Source: Agrostemma githago (lineage: Eukaryota > Streptophyta > Magnoliopsida > Caryophyllales > Caryophyllaceae). From it: a stretch of DNA of 64,000 nucleotides. A model generated the notes under the pieces. That model saw only the letters and a program-made list of their open reading frames with translations. It did no database searches and had not been told where the DNA came from. Location: positions 58,221,701-58,285,700 of the forward strand of contig OY288247.1 in assembly GCA_958450325.1 (NCBI GenBank), written 5' to 3'. This document shows positions 34,586-46,432 of the stretch, piece by piece. The position numbers and the translations under genes were made by a program. Numbering within the stretch: the stretch's first letter is position 1; every line of letters begins with the position of its first letter.

Positions 34586-34861
34586 AAGAGAAAGCACGGC
34601 ATTAATGACACTCCAACCACCCTGGAAGGAGAGCCACCAATCGGGAACTCTTCACGGTTCCCAAAAATCCACCTAGAGGAGAAGTGTAATCATTGCAAAA
34701 GGCACTCTCAACTCTTTGCATACTTGACGTGAGCAGCATAACACCCCTTGGGAAAATGTGAAACATTAAATGCTGTGGCAGACATGGAAGTCAACCTCCC
34801 TCCAAGCAAGAATCGCCAGCAGAAGAAAAGCCTTACTTCCCTCCTACTGACGAAGGCCAAT

Positions 34862-35543
34862 TGATTGGGGTCGGCCGCCTGTCAAGTAACCGCCTGCTGG
34901 GCAGGCCCTGGGATGATTCCAGTCAAAGCTCGAAGGACCAGTCTCTAGCAAGAAATTGAAGCAGAAGCATTAAACGCTAAGAATGGCCGCCGGCTGCTGG
35001 GACCATAAGCCATCCCAGCCTGCCGGAACCTAGCAGCCACTGTCCGAAGTCCGCCTGCCCTGGGGAAGTCCCTGGTCGACAGGGTCGGTACCCCCAGGGG
35101 CCCTCCCGTCATTTCGCCTTAGGTAATTAGGGATGGGTGGATGAGAGGACGCCACTTGTCACTTCTTTGTCCAACCATCCCTCCCCCACTTCTCTCTCTT
35201 GTGGGAAGGTATAATTACTTCCCCATTTCCCACATGAGGGGGGGGGTTTGGATTTTCTCTCTCTAGACTCTTACTCCAAAAAACGCCACCTAGCTCCTCA
35301 CGAACTAGGTTCATCAAGGCAATTCACGGGCTGACTTAGGCATCGGAGAGGGTTCCCTCGGACAACCTCCGAGGCCCTGTGCGTTCATTGTGCAGGGAGC
35401 AGGACGACTCCGCCGGGAAGGTCCGATCCAGGGAGTGAGACGAAAGAGAGGTTCAAGGAGGTCGAGTAATCAATTATTCACCAAGTAACTCGATTATACC
35501 ACCTGGATCTAGAACCGGGCTAATTGTTTCCGTAACCGGAACA
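34862..35543 (+). repeat. 3' LTR of element 2
   Basis: 682 bp, TGATTGGGGTCGG to CCGGAACA, near-identical to the 5' LTR. The polypurine tract before it is poor; AGCAGAAGAAAAG at about 34820-34832 is the best candidate, 30 bases away. Confidence 0.95.
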
Positions 35544-36819
35544 CTTGTCAATACTGCTCCTCTACATATCATCTGCCATCTATATACACAGTTGTTTATA
35601 TAGTGTCGATATTGGCTAAAAATTAATAAAATTGCATTAAGTGAATATATTGTTTCTGATTGACCGTACTTATCTTATAACTGGTTTTGGATTTGTACAT
35701 AGCCAACTTAAACTAATGGAACAATAGACTTTAATGTTCGATTACATGTGTTATAGTATTCTAATATATACTATATATGTATATATATATAAAAGAGAGT
35801 ACCATATATTCTTTTGTTACGTTATTAATGTTGTAATATGATGTTAATGCAGATGATTTGTTGAAGTATTCATCAGTGAGCTGACCAAGCCAATCATGTG
35901 TTGTATGCATTGGTTCTTTGTGGTTAACTGAGCAATTATAATATAAGTAAGGAACGATCTCAATGATGAGCAACAAACGTAAGTCAACTATAAGAAATTG
36001 AAAGCGCCCTTGCTGTCATTCTGAAATTGGAGGTTCAAAGTTAGATGCTCCCACAGGAATACAATAATGTTAATTATTAGTTCTTTGGTTGAAGTGCTTA
36101 CTTTGATGCCTGATGTTAGTGTGACCGGTAGGGGTATGCATTAATTCTTTATGGTTAAAATTGAAGTTGCCTGAGGGATCATAAGATTACGTCTAATTTG
36201 AAGTTGGTTTTGGAGTACATCGTTGCAAGTATCTTTGTACTGAAGTTGGTATTTATTTATTAGTCTGCTTTCTTGTCAGTACTGCTCCTCTTCATACTAT
36301 CAGCCATCTATCTATTGACATTTGGTGTTTCTGATTACCATATTAATGGTGTTAACGTGTCTGATGGTTGCAAATTTTCGTATATCACTCAATGATGAGC
36401 AATAACCGAAAGTCGATGGTAAGGATGGTGTGCCTGCATATCTGATTTTTTATTGGAAAAGTGATGGTTTTATTAATTGGGGTGGTGTGGTTCGATACAA
36501 TTTATCTAATTGAAGTGACTACTTATTAGATAAATTGTAGATAAATAGGTGTTTAATACTAATATTAAAACTTGTCTAGAAACATGCAAATGAGGTTCAA
36601 CAAAATGTAAAATCATCTGCCGGATTAAAAAGACCGAAACTGAAAAACGTCAGGAACCTTAATTTATGATGCTGGATTGTGATAGATTAAACCCTTAACC
36701 TGTGATTATTAGACTGGCAGTCTCCTTCCTTGTGTTGGGTACTTGATTATCTGAGTTTGACTGTATGTGGTCTATATGATCTTTCCCATGTCTTTTTTTC
36801 AGCTGTTTGGGTCTTGGTT
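35544..36819. repeat. Duplicated Helitron spacer, right copy
   Basis: 35590-36290 is the paralogue of 22720-23598 and includes the uninterrupted version of the element 2 target near 36272-36290. A perfect 15-bp inverted repeat with a 24-base loop lies at 36496-36549. No gene before the end of RPA-like gene B at 36820. Confidence 0.75.
36496..36549. repeat. Perfect 15-bp inverted repeat, 24-base loop
   Basis: TACAATTTATCTAAT at 36496-36510 pairs exactly with ATTAGATAAATTGTA at 36535-36549. It lies about 270 bp beyond the stop of RPA-like gene B. AT-rich, so it may be fortuitous or a relic of a small TIR element. Confidence 0.6.
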
Positions 36820-37151
36820 CTACACGCTCTGATGCATCATATCGTTGGTCTTCTGGAATGATGCACCTGCCAGTGGTTTTTCTGCGGCATTGGCAGCAGC
36901 TTTGATGTCTTCTTGTACTTGTATGTTTGGTTTTCCCATGGCTGCCTCATTTGCGGTGGTACGTTCGAGTGGCCGGGTGTTATTGGAAGTACATTCCTAC
37001 ATTAAAGTTATGTTCGAGTCAATAATTGACACACAATCAGTAATATTATTATACTGCATTTCGAATTAACTCAACTTAGCGTCTAACTTATAATAATGAG
37101 ATACGGTTATTCAGCACCTAACTAATAATGATTAGTTAAGTTGTTGTTTAC

Positions 37152-39950
37152 CGTTTCCACAACACGATTCTTTGATGGCACTGACACCAACGCAGTACTT
37201 CCTGCACCGTCATCACCCACCAACTCCACTGCCTGCACACGTTTGTATAACGTCCACACACAATTGTCATTTGAATATTGTTTATGATAATGTTTAGCTT
37301 AATAATGTATGTCTGATCTTTTTTTTCCTTGTTGTGCAGATTTTTGTCCATGAAGTTCGCTAAAGTCTGGGGTTTATGGCATCAGATCTATTTTTTATTT
37401 AATTTCGAAATGGTGATTTGCATGCTGAACACGGAAATAGTGATTTTTTTTTTTTTAAAATTTAGAAATCTAAAGTATGTCAATATATTTTCATTACCGA
37501 TCCCTTCTTTTGTCTGTGTTGCACAAATATTTGTCCATTATTTCATGCATATCTCCTATCCGAAGCCAAATTCCTATCTAATTTGCTGAACACGAAAACT
37601 GGTACGTCAAATTTTTTTCTATCACTGATTTTTTTTGTATGGTTCATATTCTTGAATTCCAGATCTACATTTTCTTTTTCTAATTTCAAAATCTTAATTA
37701 TATTAATATATTTTCATCACTAATCCTTTTTCCCTATGTTGTAGCGATTTTTGTTCATTATTTCTATAATTTTGGATTTATGGCATCAGGTCTACATGTT
37801 TATGAATATAATTCCTACTTTTGGATAATAATAATAATATACAATGAACCTAATTAAGATTATTATGGATAATATTTATAGTCTTAAATATATCTGTGGA
37901 TAATATTTATGTCAATAATTGACACGCAATCGGTAATATTAATATATTGCATTTTGAATTAACTTAATTGAGCGTCTAACTTATAATAATAAGATATTGT
38001 TCCTTAGCACCTAACAAATAATGAGTAGTGAAATCGTAGTTTACCGTTTCCACAACACGATTCTTTGATGGCACTGACACCGACACAGTAATTCCTGCAC
38101 CATCGTTGTCTACCACCTCCACTGCCTGCAAACATTTTTATTACGTACACATAAAATTGTCATATGAATATTGATTATGATAATGTTTAGCTGAATACCG
38201 TATGTCTGATCGTTTTTTTCCTTGTTGTACAGATTTTCGGCCGTGAAGATTTTGCTAAAATCAGGGGTTTATGGCATCAGATCTATTTTTTTTATTATTT
38301 TGAAATGGTGATTTGCATGCTGAACACGGAAATAGTGGTTTTTTTTGTTTCTTTTTTGTCTTGTTTTTTTTTAAATCGAAATATATGGTTCGTCAATAAA
38401 TTTTCATCACTGATCCTTCTTTTTTCTGTGTTTTCTGCCCATTATTTCATGCATATTTCCTATGCAAAGCCAAATTTCAATCCACTTTGCTGTACACGAA
38501 AACTGGTGAGATTTTTTTGATTATTTAGAAATCCTTAGTATGTCAATTTTTTTTCGTCACTAATCTGTTTTTTGTATTGTCCATCTTCTTGAATTCCAGA
38601 TCTTCATTTTTTTTACTATTTTCAAAATCTTAATTATGTTAATATATTTTCGTCACTAATCCTTTTTCCATGTGTTGTACAGTTTTTTGTCCATTATTTC
38701 TAGAATTTTGGATTTATGGCATCAGATCTTCATGGATATAATTCCTATTTTTGGATAATAATAATAATATACAGCGAACCTAATTAAGATTATTAAGAAT
38801 AATATTTATAGTCTTAAATATATCTAGGGATAATATTTATGTCAATAATTGACACACAATCGGTAATATTATTATATTGCATTTTGAATTAACTCAAATG
38901 AGCTTTTAACTTATAATAAAAGATAATAAGATATTGTTATTCAGCACCTAACAAATAATGAGTAGTGAAATCGTAGTTTACCGTTTCTGCAACACGATTA
39001 TTTGATGGCACCGACACAGACCCAGTACTTCCTACACCATCGTCGCCCACTAACTCCACTGCCTGCACACATTTTTATTACGTACACACAAAATTGCCTT
39101 GTGAATATTGTTTGTGATAAGGTTTTGCTTAATATTGTATGTTTGATCATTTTTTTCATTGTTGTACAGATTTTCGTCGTTGAAGATTCGTTGAAATCAG
39201 GGGTTTATGGCGTCAGATCTATTTTCTATTTAATTTTGAAATGGTGATTTTCATGCTGAACGTGGCAATGGTGATTTTTTTTCTCTTTTTTTTTTAGTTT
39301 CGAAATATATGGTCCATTAATAAATTTTCATCACTGATCCTTTCTTTTTTCTGTGTTGTACATATTTCTGCCCATTACTTCATGCATATTTCCTATCCGA
39401 AGCCGAATTCCAATCCACTTTGCTGAACATGAATCTGGTGAGATTTTTTTTATAATTTAGAAATCTTTTGTATGTCAATTTTTATTTCGTCACTGATCTG
39501 TTTTTTGTATTGTCCATATTTTTGAATTCCAGGTCTACATTTTTTTTTTACAAATTTCAAAAGCGTTAGTATATTTTCATCACTAATCCTTTTTCCATGT
39601 TGTACTGTTTTTTGTTCTCTATTTCTAAAATTTTGGATTTATGGCATCAGATCTACATATTTATGGAGATAATTCCTACTTTTGGAAAATAATAATAATA
39701 TTCAATGAACCTTAAGATTATTAGGGATAATATTTATAGTGTTATATATATTTACGGAAAATATTTATGTCAATAATTGACACGCAGTCGGTAAAATTAT
39801 TATATTGCATTTACAATTAACTCAATTGACAGCACCTAACAAATAATGAGTAGTGAAATTGTAATTTACCGTTTCCACAACACGGTTCTTTGATGGCACT
39901 GACGCCGACGTAGTACTTGCTGAACCATCATTGTCTACCATCTCCACTGC
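37152..39950 (-). repeat. Tandem duplication of a 0.9-kb unit carrying an 81-nt exon, four exon copies
   Basis: Exon starts are spaced 888, 937 and 893 bp. Each exon is exactly 81 nt, phase 0 at both ends, flanked by GCAG and GTAAA(C/T), and encodes variants of AVE(L/V/M)V..DG...S..S.SVPS(K/N)NRV(V/A)ET. Between exons each unit has TTTATGGCATCAGATCTA, CATGCATAT(C/T)TCCTA and CAATAATTGACAC.CA(A/G)TCGG blocks, so whole introns were copied too. Any number of units keeps the reading frame. Confidence 0.9.
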
Positions 39951-42504
39951 CTACACATATTTTTATTACGTACAAACACAAAATTGTCATATGAATATTC
40001 TTTATGATAATATTTATTAGTTTAATACCGTGTGTGTTATTGATTGTGTAGACATTAGGTTCCTCCATTGCATCTTTTGTGCTTCAGCTTCACAAATATC
40101 TATGACTCCATAGCACTTTGAATTTTGTTTGATGTTGAAATCTTGTGTGATTCTTATTTTGAGAAGATATTCTTTCTCTATAATAGAACTGAATTCTTTT
40201 GGAGGTAAACCGTTTGGGCTTGAGTCCTACATTCATTTGATATGTTAGTTGGGTTGTTTCTTTTAGGTAATGCTAAACTTTAAGATGGGATATACTCTTA
40301 CCGTTCTCTCTTGTAGTAGGTCATCTGCCGTCTTTCCTATGAGTTTTGCCATTTGTTCGTTCAAATGATAACTTCGGCAAATTCACATACATCATCAAAT
40401 ACGGTGAATTTGGCCTTGTATCTGTTTAAAATAATTGGTTGTGATATAATTTATTGTACCTCATCATGGGCTCCTATCAGTGTAGGTTAGAAACTGATGT
40501 TCAGAATAAATATAATTTATTGTACCTCATCATGGGCTCCTTCATCCCTTGACCATTAATTTGGCAGTCTACTGTTTGACAGTACCACATTCCGTCCTCC
40601 ATTTGTGACGTCTTAAACCTACACTCGCTACATGAAGGATAACACCAATCTTTTGATGTGTCCATCTCGTAAATGGTACCCAGTGTGACAAATACCCCAG
40701 CCTGCGTAAGTTTGTTTTTAGCTACAATTATTTAAATGTTTTAATTTTTTTTGTTTGTACAGTTATTTACCTTTACGCTATTTTTTATTTCTGTCAGGGT
40801 CTTGCAGTTCGCTCCCGTGAGTATGCTGCGAGAGTCGCATTTGGTTGGCAGGCTTGTTTTCCATCAGTCGGGTCCATCTGAGGGTGGGTAGCTGAAGTAA
40901 CGAAGGCTCGTTAATCTATACTGTTGCATGAGAATGAACAATATTAAGTTAAGGTACATAAGCACTTACGTTCTCTGGAATTCTAACACCTCTTCAATTT
41001 TTGGGTTGGCCAAAATCTTTGATGCATCACGGGTCGTAACACTGACTTCACCTGATGTAAAATAACATTTGCATATTATTAATTGTTCTTTTCTAATTAA
41101 AAGAAGACATCAATATGTTAGAGTCAAATGGAAGATATGTTGTTCAAACCCTTCCACACATTGCGTTTGACATGCATTAGTACTATAACCGGTCTATCTT
41201 TCTGCATGAAGTGGTTGACAATTTGAATTATGTCTGCTATATGTTCTCTGAAGACTGAGCATGATATTTGTTCTTTCCTGCATGCAATAACTATTGTCAG
41301 AATGTTTCAAAGTATTGATAAATAATGTCGATATTATGATTGTTACTAACTGTGTATTCTCTAGGACAATTGATGTCCAATTGTAGCCCTTTGCTGATGT
41401 TTGAATTGAAGTGTAATGAATGAATTTACCAATCACATCTGCAATGTTAATAAAAAGAAATAGAATCATAAAAATTTGTTGCAACATGTAATTGAATACT
41501 TTGGTAGAATATTTAGTACTCACCCATATATAAGTCATCGGGTACGTTTCCAGATATAATATCACCATAGTCCTTGAACTTGTACACACACGTTGGGATG
41601 TTTGGGTCCGGATGCAATTCCATCACCTTAGTGCTGAATTCGAACCATATTCTGCTTGTATGAGCGGTTGATTTTTCTGTCCCAATATTTGATGAAACCG
41701 AGAACTTCGAAATATTGTAGATATATCCTTCCTTGATCCCGTTGTTGAACGCTTTTACTAATCTCTGTTTGATTGATGCTTGAACTGTGGTTCCCTGATT
41801 ATGTACGAAGATATGCCGGTTTTGTTAGAAAATGCACAATAACAATGATTATTGCGATTGTTTCTGATTGCAGGAGTGTACTATAACAGAAAACAATGAG
41901 TGAAGGAACTGTGCCCAAGTTCAATCCTTCCCTCCTAATTGCAGCGTTTATAGTATATGTATTGTATAATGTAATATGCTCTTAGTGTGATGGAGGGCAA
42001 TGGAGCACTTTCGGTCATACTTCTCGATGATGAGCAATACGTTTTTAAATTTCTGAAATATGAATGATTAGTGTGTACATCCGTCATTTTGCATGGTTGA
42101 GTCTGACTATAATATGCTCTTAGAAGGATACAGGACTCATTTGTCGATCCTCTAATTGTAGCGTTACAATGTCTACTCGACTTTTTGTGAAAGATGGATA
42201 AAATACCTATTCATTCATGTTGAAGTTTGACAATATTACCTGAGAGAAGAAAAATAATGCATCTGTAACTGTAACTTAAATAAAGTTTAAAACTAACTGG
42301 GTTGTAGTACTTACTGTGCTGTCCACCAAGATGAGCTCAATTCCGTAAATTATTGGTTTTTTGCCTATTTGTTGTGGATCGGTATCTGGTTTTTTGGATG
42401 TACGTTGCCACTTTCTCATAATGCGTACTGTTATTTGTACTGATTTTGTGGATTCTGAAATTTGTGGAATTGTGACCACCTTGCATTGGGGTACCGTATA
42501 TTTT

Positions 42505-43340
42505 GTCCTACGTAGTATATTTTGTTGCAGTACATTTATTTTAAAATTTCATGCAGTACATTTATTTTTTTTACTCCTACGTAGTACATTTTGTTGCAGT
42601 ACATTTATTTTAAAATTTCATGCAGTACATTTACTTTAATCTTTGAAATCAGAAGGTTTGTGTGTCTGTGTGTTAACCGTATGGTCGGTTTTCAGCCATA
42701 GTGAAGTACTTTGTTGTGGAGTATATACTTATCGACCGTACTACGTTGGTTAAAATATTGAAAAAAATAACTATTCTGAAGAATAACAACAAGCAGTACA
42801 GAAATAAGAAAAAAATCAGTCTCTGTACAAAACAATGAAAAAGTAACACTATATACTCAGTTCTGTAATACACTATTCGATTGCATACTTCCAATTTAAT
42901 ACCCAATCTTAAAGTATTAAATCCAAGAATTGAGTTTCTAAACCAAAAAAATTGATAATTTTGATATATAACAATAAACAAAAAAAATCGATTATTTTGA
43001 ACTTTAACCCTAATTTCAATAATTAATGATTGATTTAATACCCAATATTAAAGTATTAAATCCAAGAATTGAGTTTCTAAACCAAAAAAATTGTTAATTT
43101 TGATATATAACAATAAACAAAAAAATCGATTATATTGAGCTTTAACCCTAATTTCAATAATTAATGATTGATTCATGTTCTTGAATCAAAATCTTTCAAT
43201 AATTAACGATAAACAAAAAAAACAAAAATTGTAATTAATGATATATAACAATAAACAAAAAAAATTGATTATTTTGAACTTTGAAACAAAAAAACCCTAA
43301 TTCGATAATTAATGATTGATACCTGTTCTTCAATCAAAAT
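42505..43340. repeat. Direct repeats in intron 1 of gene B
   Basis: A 75-bp block with TGCAGTACATTTATTTTAAA occurs twice at 42520-42640. A 138-bp unit with TATTAAATCCAAGAATTGAG occurs at about 42893 and 43031, followed by a degenerate third at 43190-43330. No coding content. Confidence 0.75.
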
Positions 43341-43349
43341 CGTATCCAT

Positions 43350-43640
43350 GATCTTTTAAATTTGATAAGTTGAATGAATGTAGACTTAAATTTAGAGGTA
43401 GTCAATAATAATTGAAAAAGAAAGAGATGATTTTAGGGTTAGGGTAGAGAGGATGAGAGAAGAATGAAATTAGGGTATTTTCTGATAAGGGCATCCAATG
43501 GAAAAATATGGTAAAAAAGTACTGCGTCGAGTAAAATGTGTACTGCGAAGAGTAACTCCGTAAAAATATACACGGTACTTTATGAATATACATGGTACAC
43601 GTATGATAATCAACTAACATCCCTATTTAATTGATTAGTT
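43350..43640 (-). promoter_or_regulatory. Promoter and leader region of gene B
   Basis: On the minus strand a GTGTATATTTTT box (about 43560-43572) is followed by a pyrimidine-rich leader with CTACCCTAACCCTAAAA, a telo-box-like element seen in plant promoters of replication genes. Inferred from motifs only. Confidence 0.4.
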
Positions 43641-43740
43641 TGTTTGTACACTGATTTCTATCTAATTCTGATCTAGTACATATATATGGTATATTAATGT
43701 CTTCTGAAGTTTTTCATCTTGTGATATATTTCTTTATTTT

Positions 43741-44475
43741 GGCCATGTTTGGTAAGCAGTAGATTAATATTGGCAGAAGCAAATTATGAAAGCAGATTTG
43801 ACTAGCAGAATCAATTGGTAGTTTTGACTAGCAGATTTAATTAGTAGACTATTTTTGTACTGTTTGGTAATTAGCAGTTTTAAAGTAGATGATTGTTTAA
43901 TTGCTTTGTAAAATGACTGAAAAAGACATCAATAAATATTTGATTAAATATACGTCAACATATATACATCACACGAACAACTTTAAAAATACTTCTGATC
44001 TATTCTACTAGCCAATGTAGCAATTAAAGCTGAACAAATATTATCACGAAGAGTTGATATTTTTTTATTTTATGAAATCTCGGCCGGAGATTATAAATTG
44101 ATTCAAACGAAATAACCAAACATGAATTAAAGAGTGCATAAAGTCGTTGTACAAATTGATGACATAAAAAATCAAGGGGAAGACGAAAGCATACATTTCA
44201 ACTAATTAGAAAGGGTATTTTATGAAAGAGTTATAATAAATAATATATGGTTAAAAGATTTGCGAAGGGTAAAGAAGTAAAAAAAAAAAATCAATCCGCT
44301 AACTCAATATGCTGCTCCTAGCAGCATATTGCAAAACGGCATATTACACCCCAATATGCCATTACAAAATGTCATTTACCAAACACCATGATCAGCATAT
44401 TTTTTGGTCAAACATGCCAAAGGCTTCCAATATGCTGTTTTCTGGCGGATATGCCATTTACCAAACGCCCCCTAA
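43741..44475. mobile_element. Non-autonomous TIR element
   Basis: Begins GGCCATGTTTGGTAA and ends TTACCAAACGCCCCC, imperfect terminal inverted repeats of about 15 bp of the GTTTGGTAA type common in plant hAT-like elements. The interior is AT-rich with repeated GCATATT and CAGATTT motifs and no ORF. I could not identify a target duplication. Confidence 0.55.
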
Positions 44476-44779
44476 ATGTAGGGTAGATAGTAAATATGTA
44501 AGGTTTAAAGTATTTGTTTAATATTAAAACAATGAGTAAAATGAAAATGGGAAGGCTGGACTTGAACGTCCCAAAGAGGAATAAGGGAAGATTCAAGTTG
44601 AACAAAGGGAGTAAGTTATTTTGTGCATTTAATATTAAACAAATACTTATTTGTACCTTTAATAATAAACAAATACATTTTTAAAACTTGTGCATAAAGT
44701 GAAAGGATAGGTTCAACTTGAACAAGGGAGTACTAGATACAACATAACATGTGAGATACACAAGTTAACTTGCCATATA

Positions 44780-44976
44780 CTCCCTCCGTTCCAATGAATT
44801 GTTTGTCTTTTCTTTTGACACCAAGGGTAAGGGATCCAATGAGGAGGTGACATGTGGAGCAAAATTCACGAGAAGATCAAATTGCATATAAAAAACATTC
44901 CTAAAATAGAAAGGCAAACAATTCATTGAGACGCCCTAATATGGAATAGGCAAACAATTCATTGGAACAGAAGGAG
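44780..44976. mobile_element. Stowaway-type MITE
   Basis: CTCCCTCCGTTCCAATGAA at the left and its near-perfect inverse, TTCATTGGAACAGAAGGAG, at the right, flanked by TA on both sides (44778-44779 and 44977-44978). At 197 bp, with CTCCCTCCG ends and TA duplication, it fits Stowaway/Tc1-mariner-derived MITEs. Confidence 0.88.
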
Positions 44977-44978
44977 TA

Positions 44979-45333
44979 TATAAGATAACTCACTAGATAC
45001 TCAAGTACTCCGTCAGATACACAAGATGACCCACTAGATACACAAGATAGATAACTTGCTTATCTAATGAATTATGTTATGTATCTGACGGTTTTTTTAT
45101 ATTTAGTGCATTATCTTGTGTGTCTTACGGGTAAGTTGTGTACCTATTTAATTTTATTTATGTTATTATTACATGCTCACAATAATGCTATGCAAAATTG
45201 GTCACTAGATTAATTGGAAAGACGTCTTCACGTCTAACACTATGGAGTAATTAAATCTTTATACAACTTTCAAAATTTCAATTTGATGTTGTAATGGATG
45301 AGAGAGGCAGAGTGAGTAGGTATGCTTTTGGGG
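44979..45333. other. Spacer with short repeated motifs
   Basis: No gene. ACTAGATAC(A/T)CAAG and its inverse recur between 44990 and 45120. Confidence 0.4.
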
Positions 45334-45592
45334 TTGTCGGATGTTGTATGTACGAGCGTCGAGCGGACAATTAAAATCAAATCTTGACCGTTAATTTGCT
45401 ACTAATTTAACGATTGAGAATGTCGGATGTTTTATGTACGAGCGTCGAGCGGACAATTAAAATCAAATCTTGACCGTTAATTTGCTACTAATTTAACGAT
45501 TGAGAATGTCGGATGTTGTATGTACGAGCGTCGAGCGGACAATTAAAATCAAATCTTGACCGTTAATTTGCTACTAATTTAATGATTGAGAA
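45334..45592. repeat. Three tandem copies of an 86-bp unit
   Basis: TGTCGGATGTT(G/T)TATGTACG recurs at 45335, 45421 and 45507 with nearly identical following sequence through CAATTAAAATCAAATC and TTGCTACTAATTTAA. Recent triplication; not CRISPR-like because there are no variable spacers. Confidence 0.9.
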
Positions 45593-45981
45593 GCATTCTC
45601 ACCATTCTCACCGGATCCCACCTATAAATATATATATTAATCAAAATTAATTACAAAAATTACAATATAGATGTCGTTGGAAAGCTCAAAAGTAAGGGTC
45701 CAACAAAAATGTTTAAAGGTGTCAAGTTCTTCACAAGTAAGATACTGATAAAGAGTATGTTTATGGAATTGCACTATCTTTCTATCTTTTTATAGATATA
45801 TCAGAAATTTTAATTAATAAGTTACATACGTATTTGACAGGGAAAAAAAGTCTTAAGTTGTGACGTGTGGGCAGACTATAGAGATCAATTTACATTCTTT
45901 GACGACAATGACACGAAGGTAGAACCAATAATATTAGAAACATTTACAAATTAGTATTTTTATTAATGCATAGTTCGAAGG

Positions 45982-46039
<58 letters not shown>

Positions 46040-46179
46040 TCATATAAGTCTCTTACCTTCTTATAAGTCCGTAAGGCTTATTATCAGCCATTTGATCAAG
46101 ATAATATAGACGGCTGAGATCTTGCTTGACATTTCATTTGAAAAAAAAAAGTTTTACGTATCCCAAGCTCCTCTTTTTT

Positions 46180-46432
46180 TCCATCCTCAATATTCCCACC
46201 ATCATTACTCTTTCCCAACATAACCATTACTACACTTTATTCCCACTCCATTACTCCATTATTTCAAACCATTACTTCACTCTATTCCCACTCCATTACT
46301 CCTATCGTCATTACCCTATTCTTGGTCGATTTTTTCTCTTCCTTATTAATCAGCGTACGTTCGATCTTCCTTATTCATCATACGGTTCAGGTACCCCGTT
46401 CTCTGTCGATTTCGTCTCTTTTCGCAGGTAAT
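46180..46432 (+). other. Leader-like CT/AC-rich segment in E1
   Basis: Contains repeated CATTACT(C/T)C stretches and ends TTTTCGCAG then GTAATG, an exon-end-like junction. Possibly the untranslated first exon of an E1 transcript. Confidence 0.35.

Larger units (their letters stand above)
23599..35543 (+). mobile_element. Element 2: complete Tat-clade Ty3/Gypsy retrotransposon
   Basis: An 11.9-kb element with both LTRs, primer site, gag, protease, RT, RNase H, archaeal-type RNase H and integrase on the plus strand, then a 4.8-kb 3' region with a tandem array and antisense ORFs. Flanking copies are CTTAT (left) and CTTGT (right), a target duplication with one change. A paralogous empty site at 36272-36290 (GCTTTCTTGTCAGTACTGCT) shows the uninterrupted target. 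GC content is clearly higher than the surrounding AT-rich DNA. The polyprotein has a frameshift and two stops. It inserted in the spacer between RPA-like genes A and B. Confidence 0.96.
36820..43349 (-). pseudogene. RPA70-like gene B, 15 exons, full-length type, two lesions
   Basis: Exons on the minus strand: 43349-43323 (MDTILIEEQ), 42479-42315, 41794-41524, 41438-41351, 41277-41150, 41051-40970, 40915-40771, 40701-40526, 40421-40302, 40226-40029, then four 81-nt exons (39950-39870, 39062-38982, 38125-38045, 37232-37152) and 36996-36820 (stop TAG). DBD-A is marked by TVRIMRKWQ, GIELILVDST, VQASIKQRL and EGYIYNISKF; DBD-B by DVIGKFIHYTS and ISCSVFREHIADII; DBD-C by the zinc finger CYPSCSEC...MWYCQTVDC. 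Exon sizes of 82 and 176 match A1/A2. Ancestral length would be about 634 residues, usual for RPA70. Lesions: TGA at 40864-40866, and exon 9 is 120 nt against 124 in A2, a frameshift. Otherwise all joins keep frame. Confidence 0.85.
10020..43640 (-). mobile_element. Large autonomous-type Helitron, interrupted by later insertions (inferred extent)
   Basis: The minus strand carries, in transcriptional order, an RPA70-like gene (B), a second split RPA70-like pair (A1, A2) and a Helitron Rep gene. Plant autonomous Helitrons are known to combine a Rep-helicase with RPA-like genes, so I group these as one element. Gypsy element 2, a solo LTR and element 1 are nested in it. The helicase half would lie left of element 1, outside the window. 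I could not find the 5' TC terminus with confidence; the right boundary given is simply upstream of gene B. An alternative is two or more overlapping Helitrons. Confidence 0.6.

Noticed and set aside
23291..42040. Box C/D snoRNA-like TGATGA motifs (about 23293, 35963, 36393, 42026) followed by CTGA in some copies
   Set aside because: The shared TGATGAGCAA sits in duplicated spacer, terminal stems are absent and D-box spacing is inconsistent, so shared ancestry of the repeat explains it.
42673..42981. 102-codon minus-strand ORF in intron 1 of gene B
   Set aside because: AT-rich, overlaps the intronic direct repeats and has no domain.
45334..45592. CRISPR-like direct repeats
   Set aside because: The whole 86-bp unit is repeated without unique spacers, and this is a plant genome.
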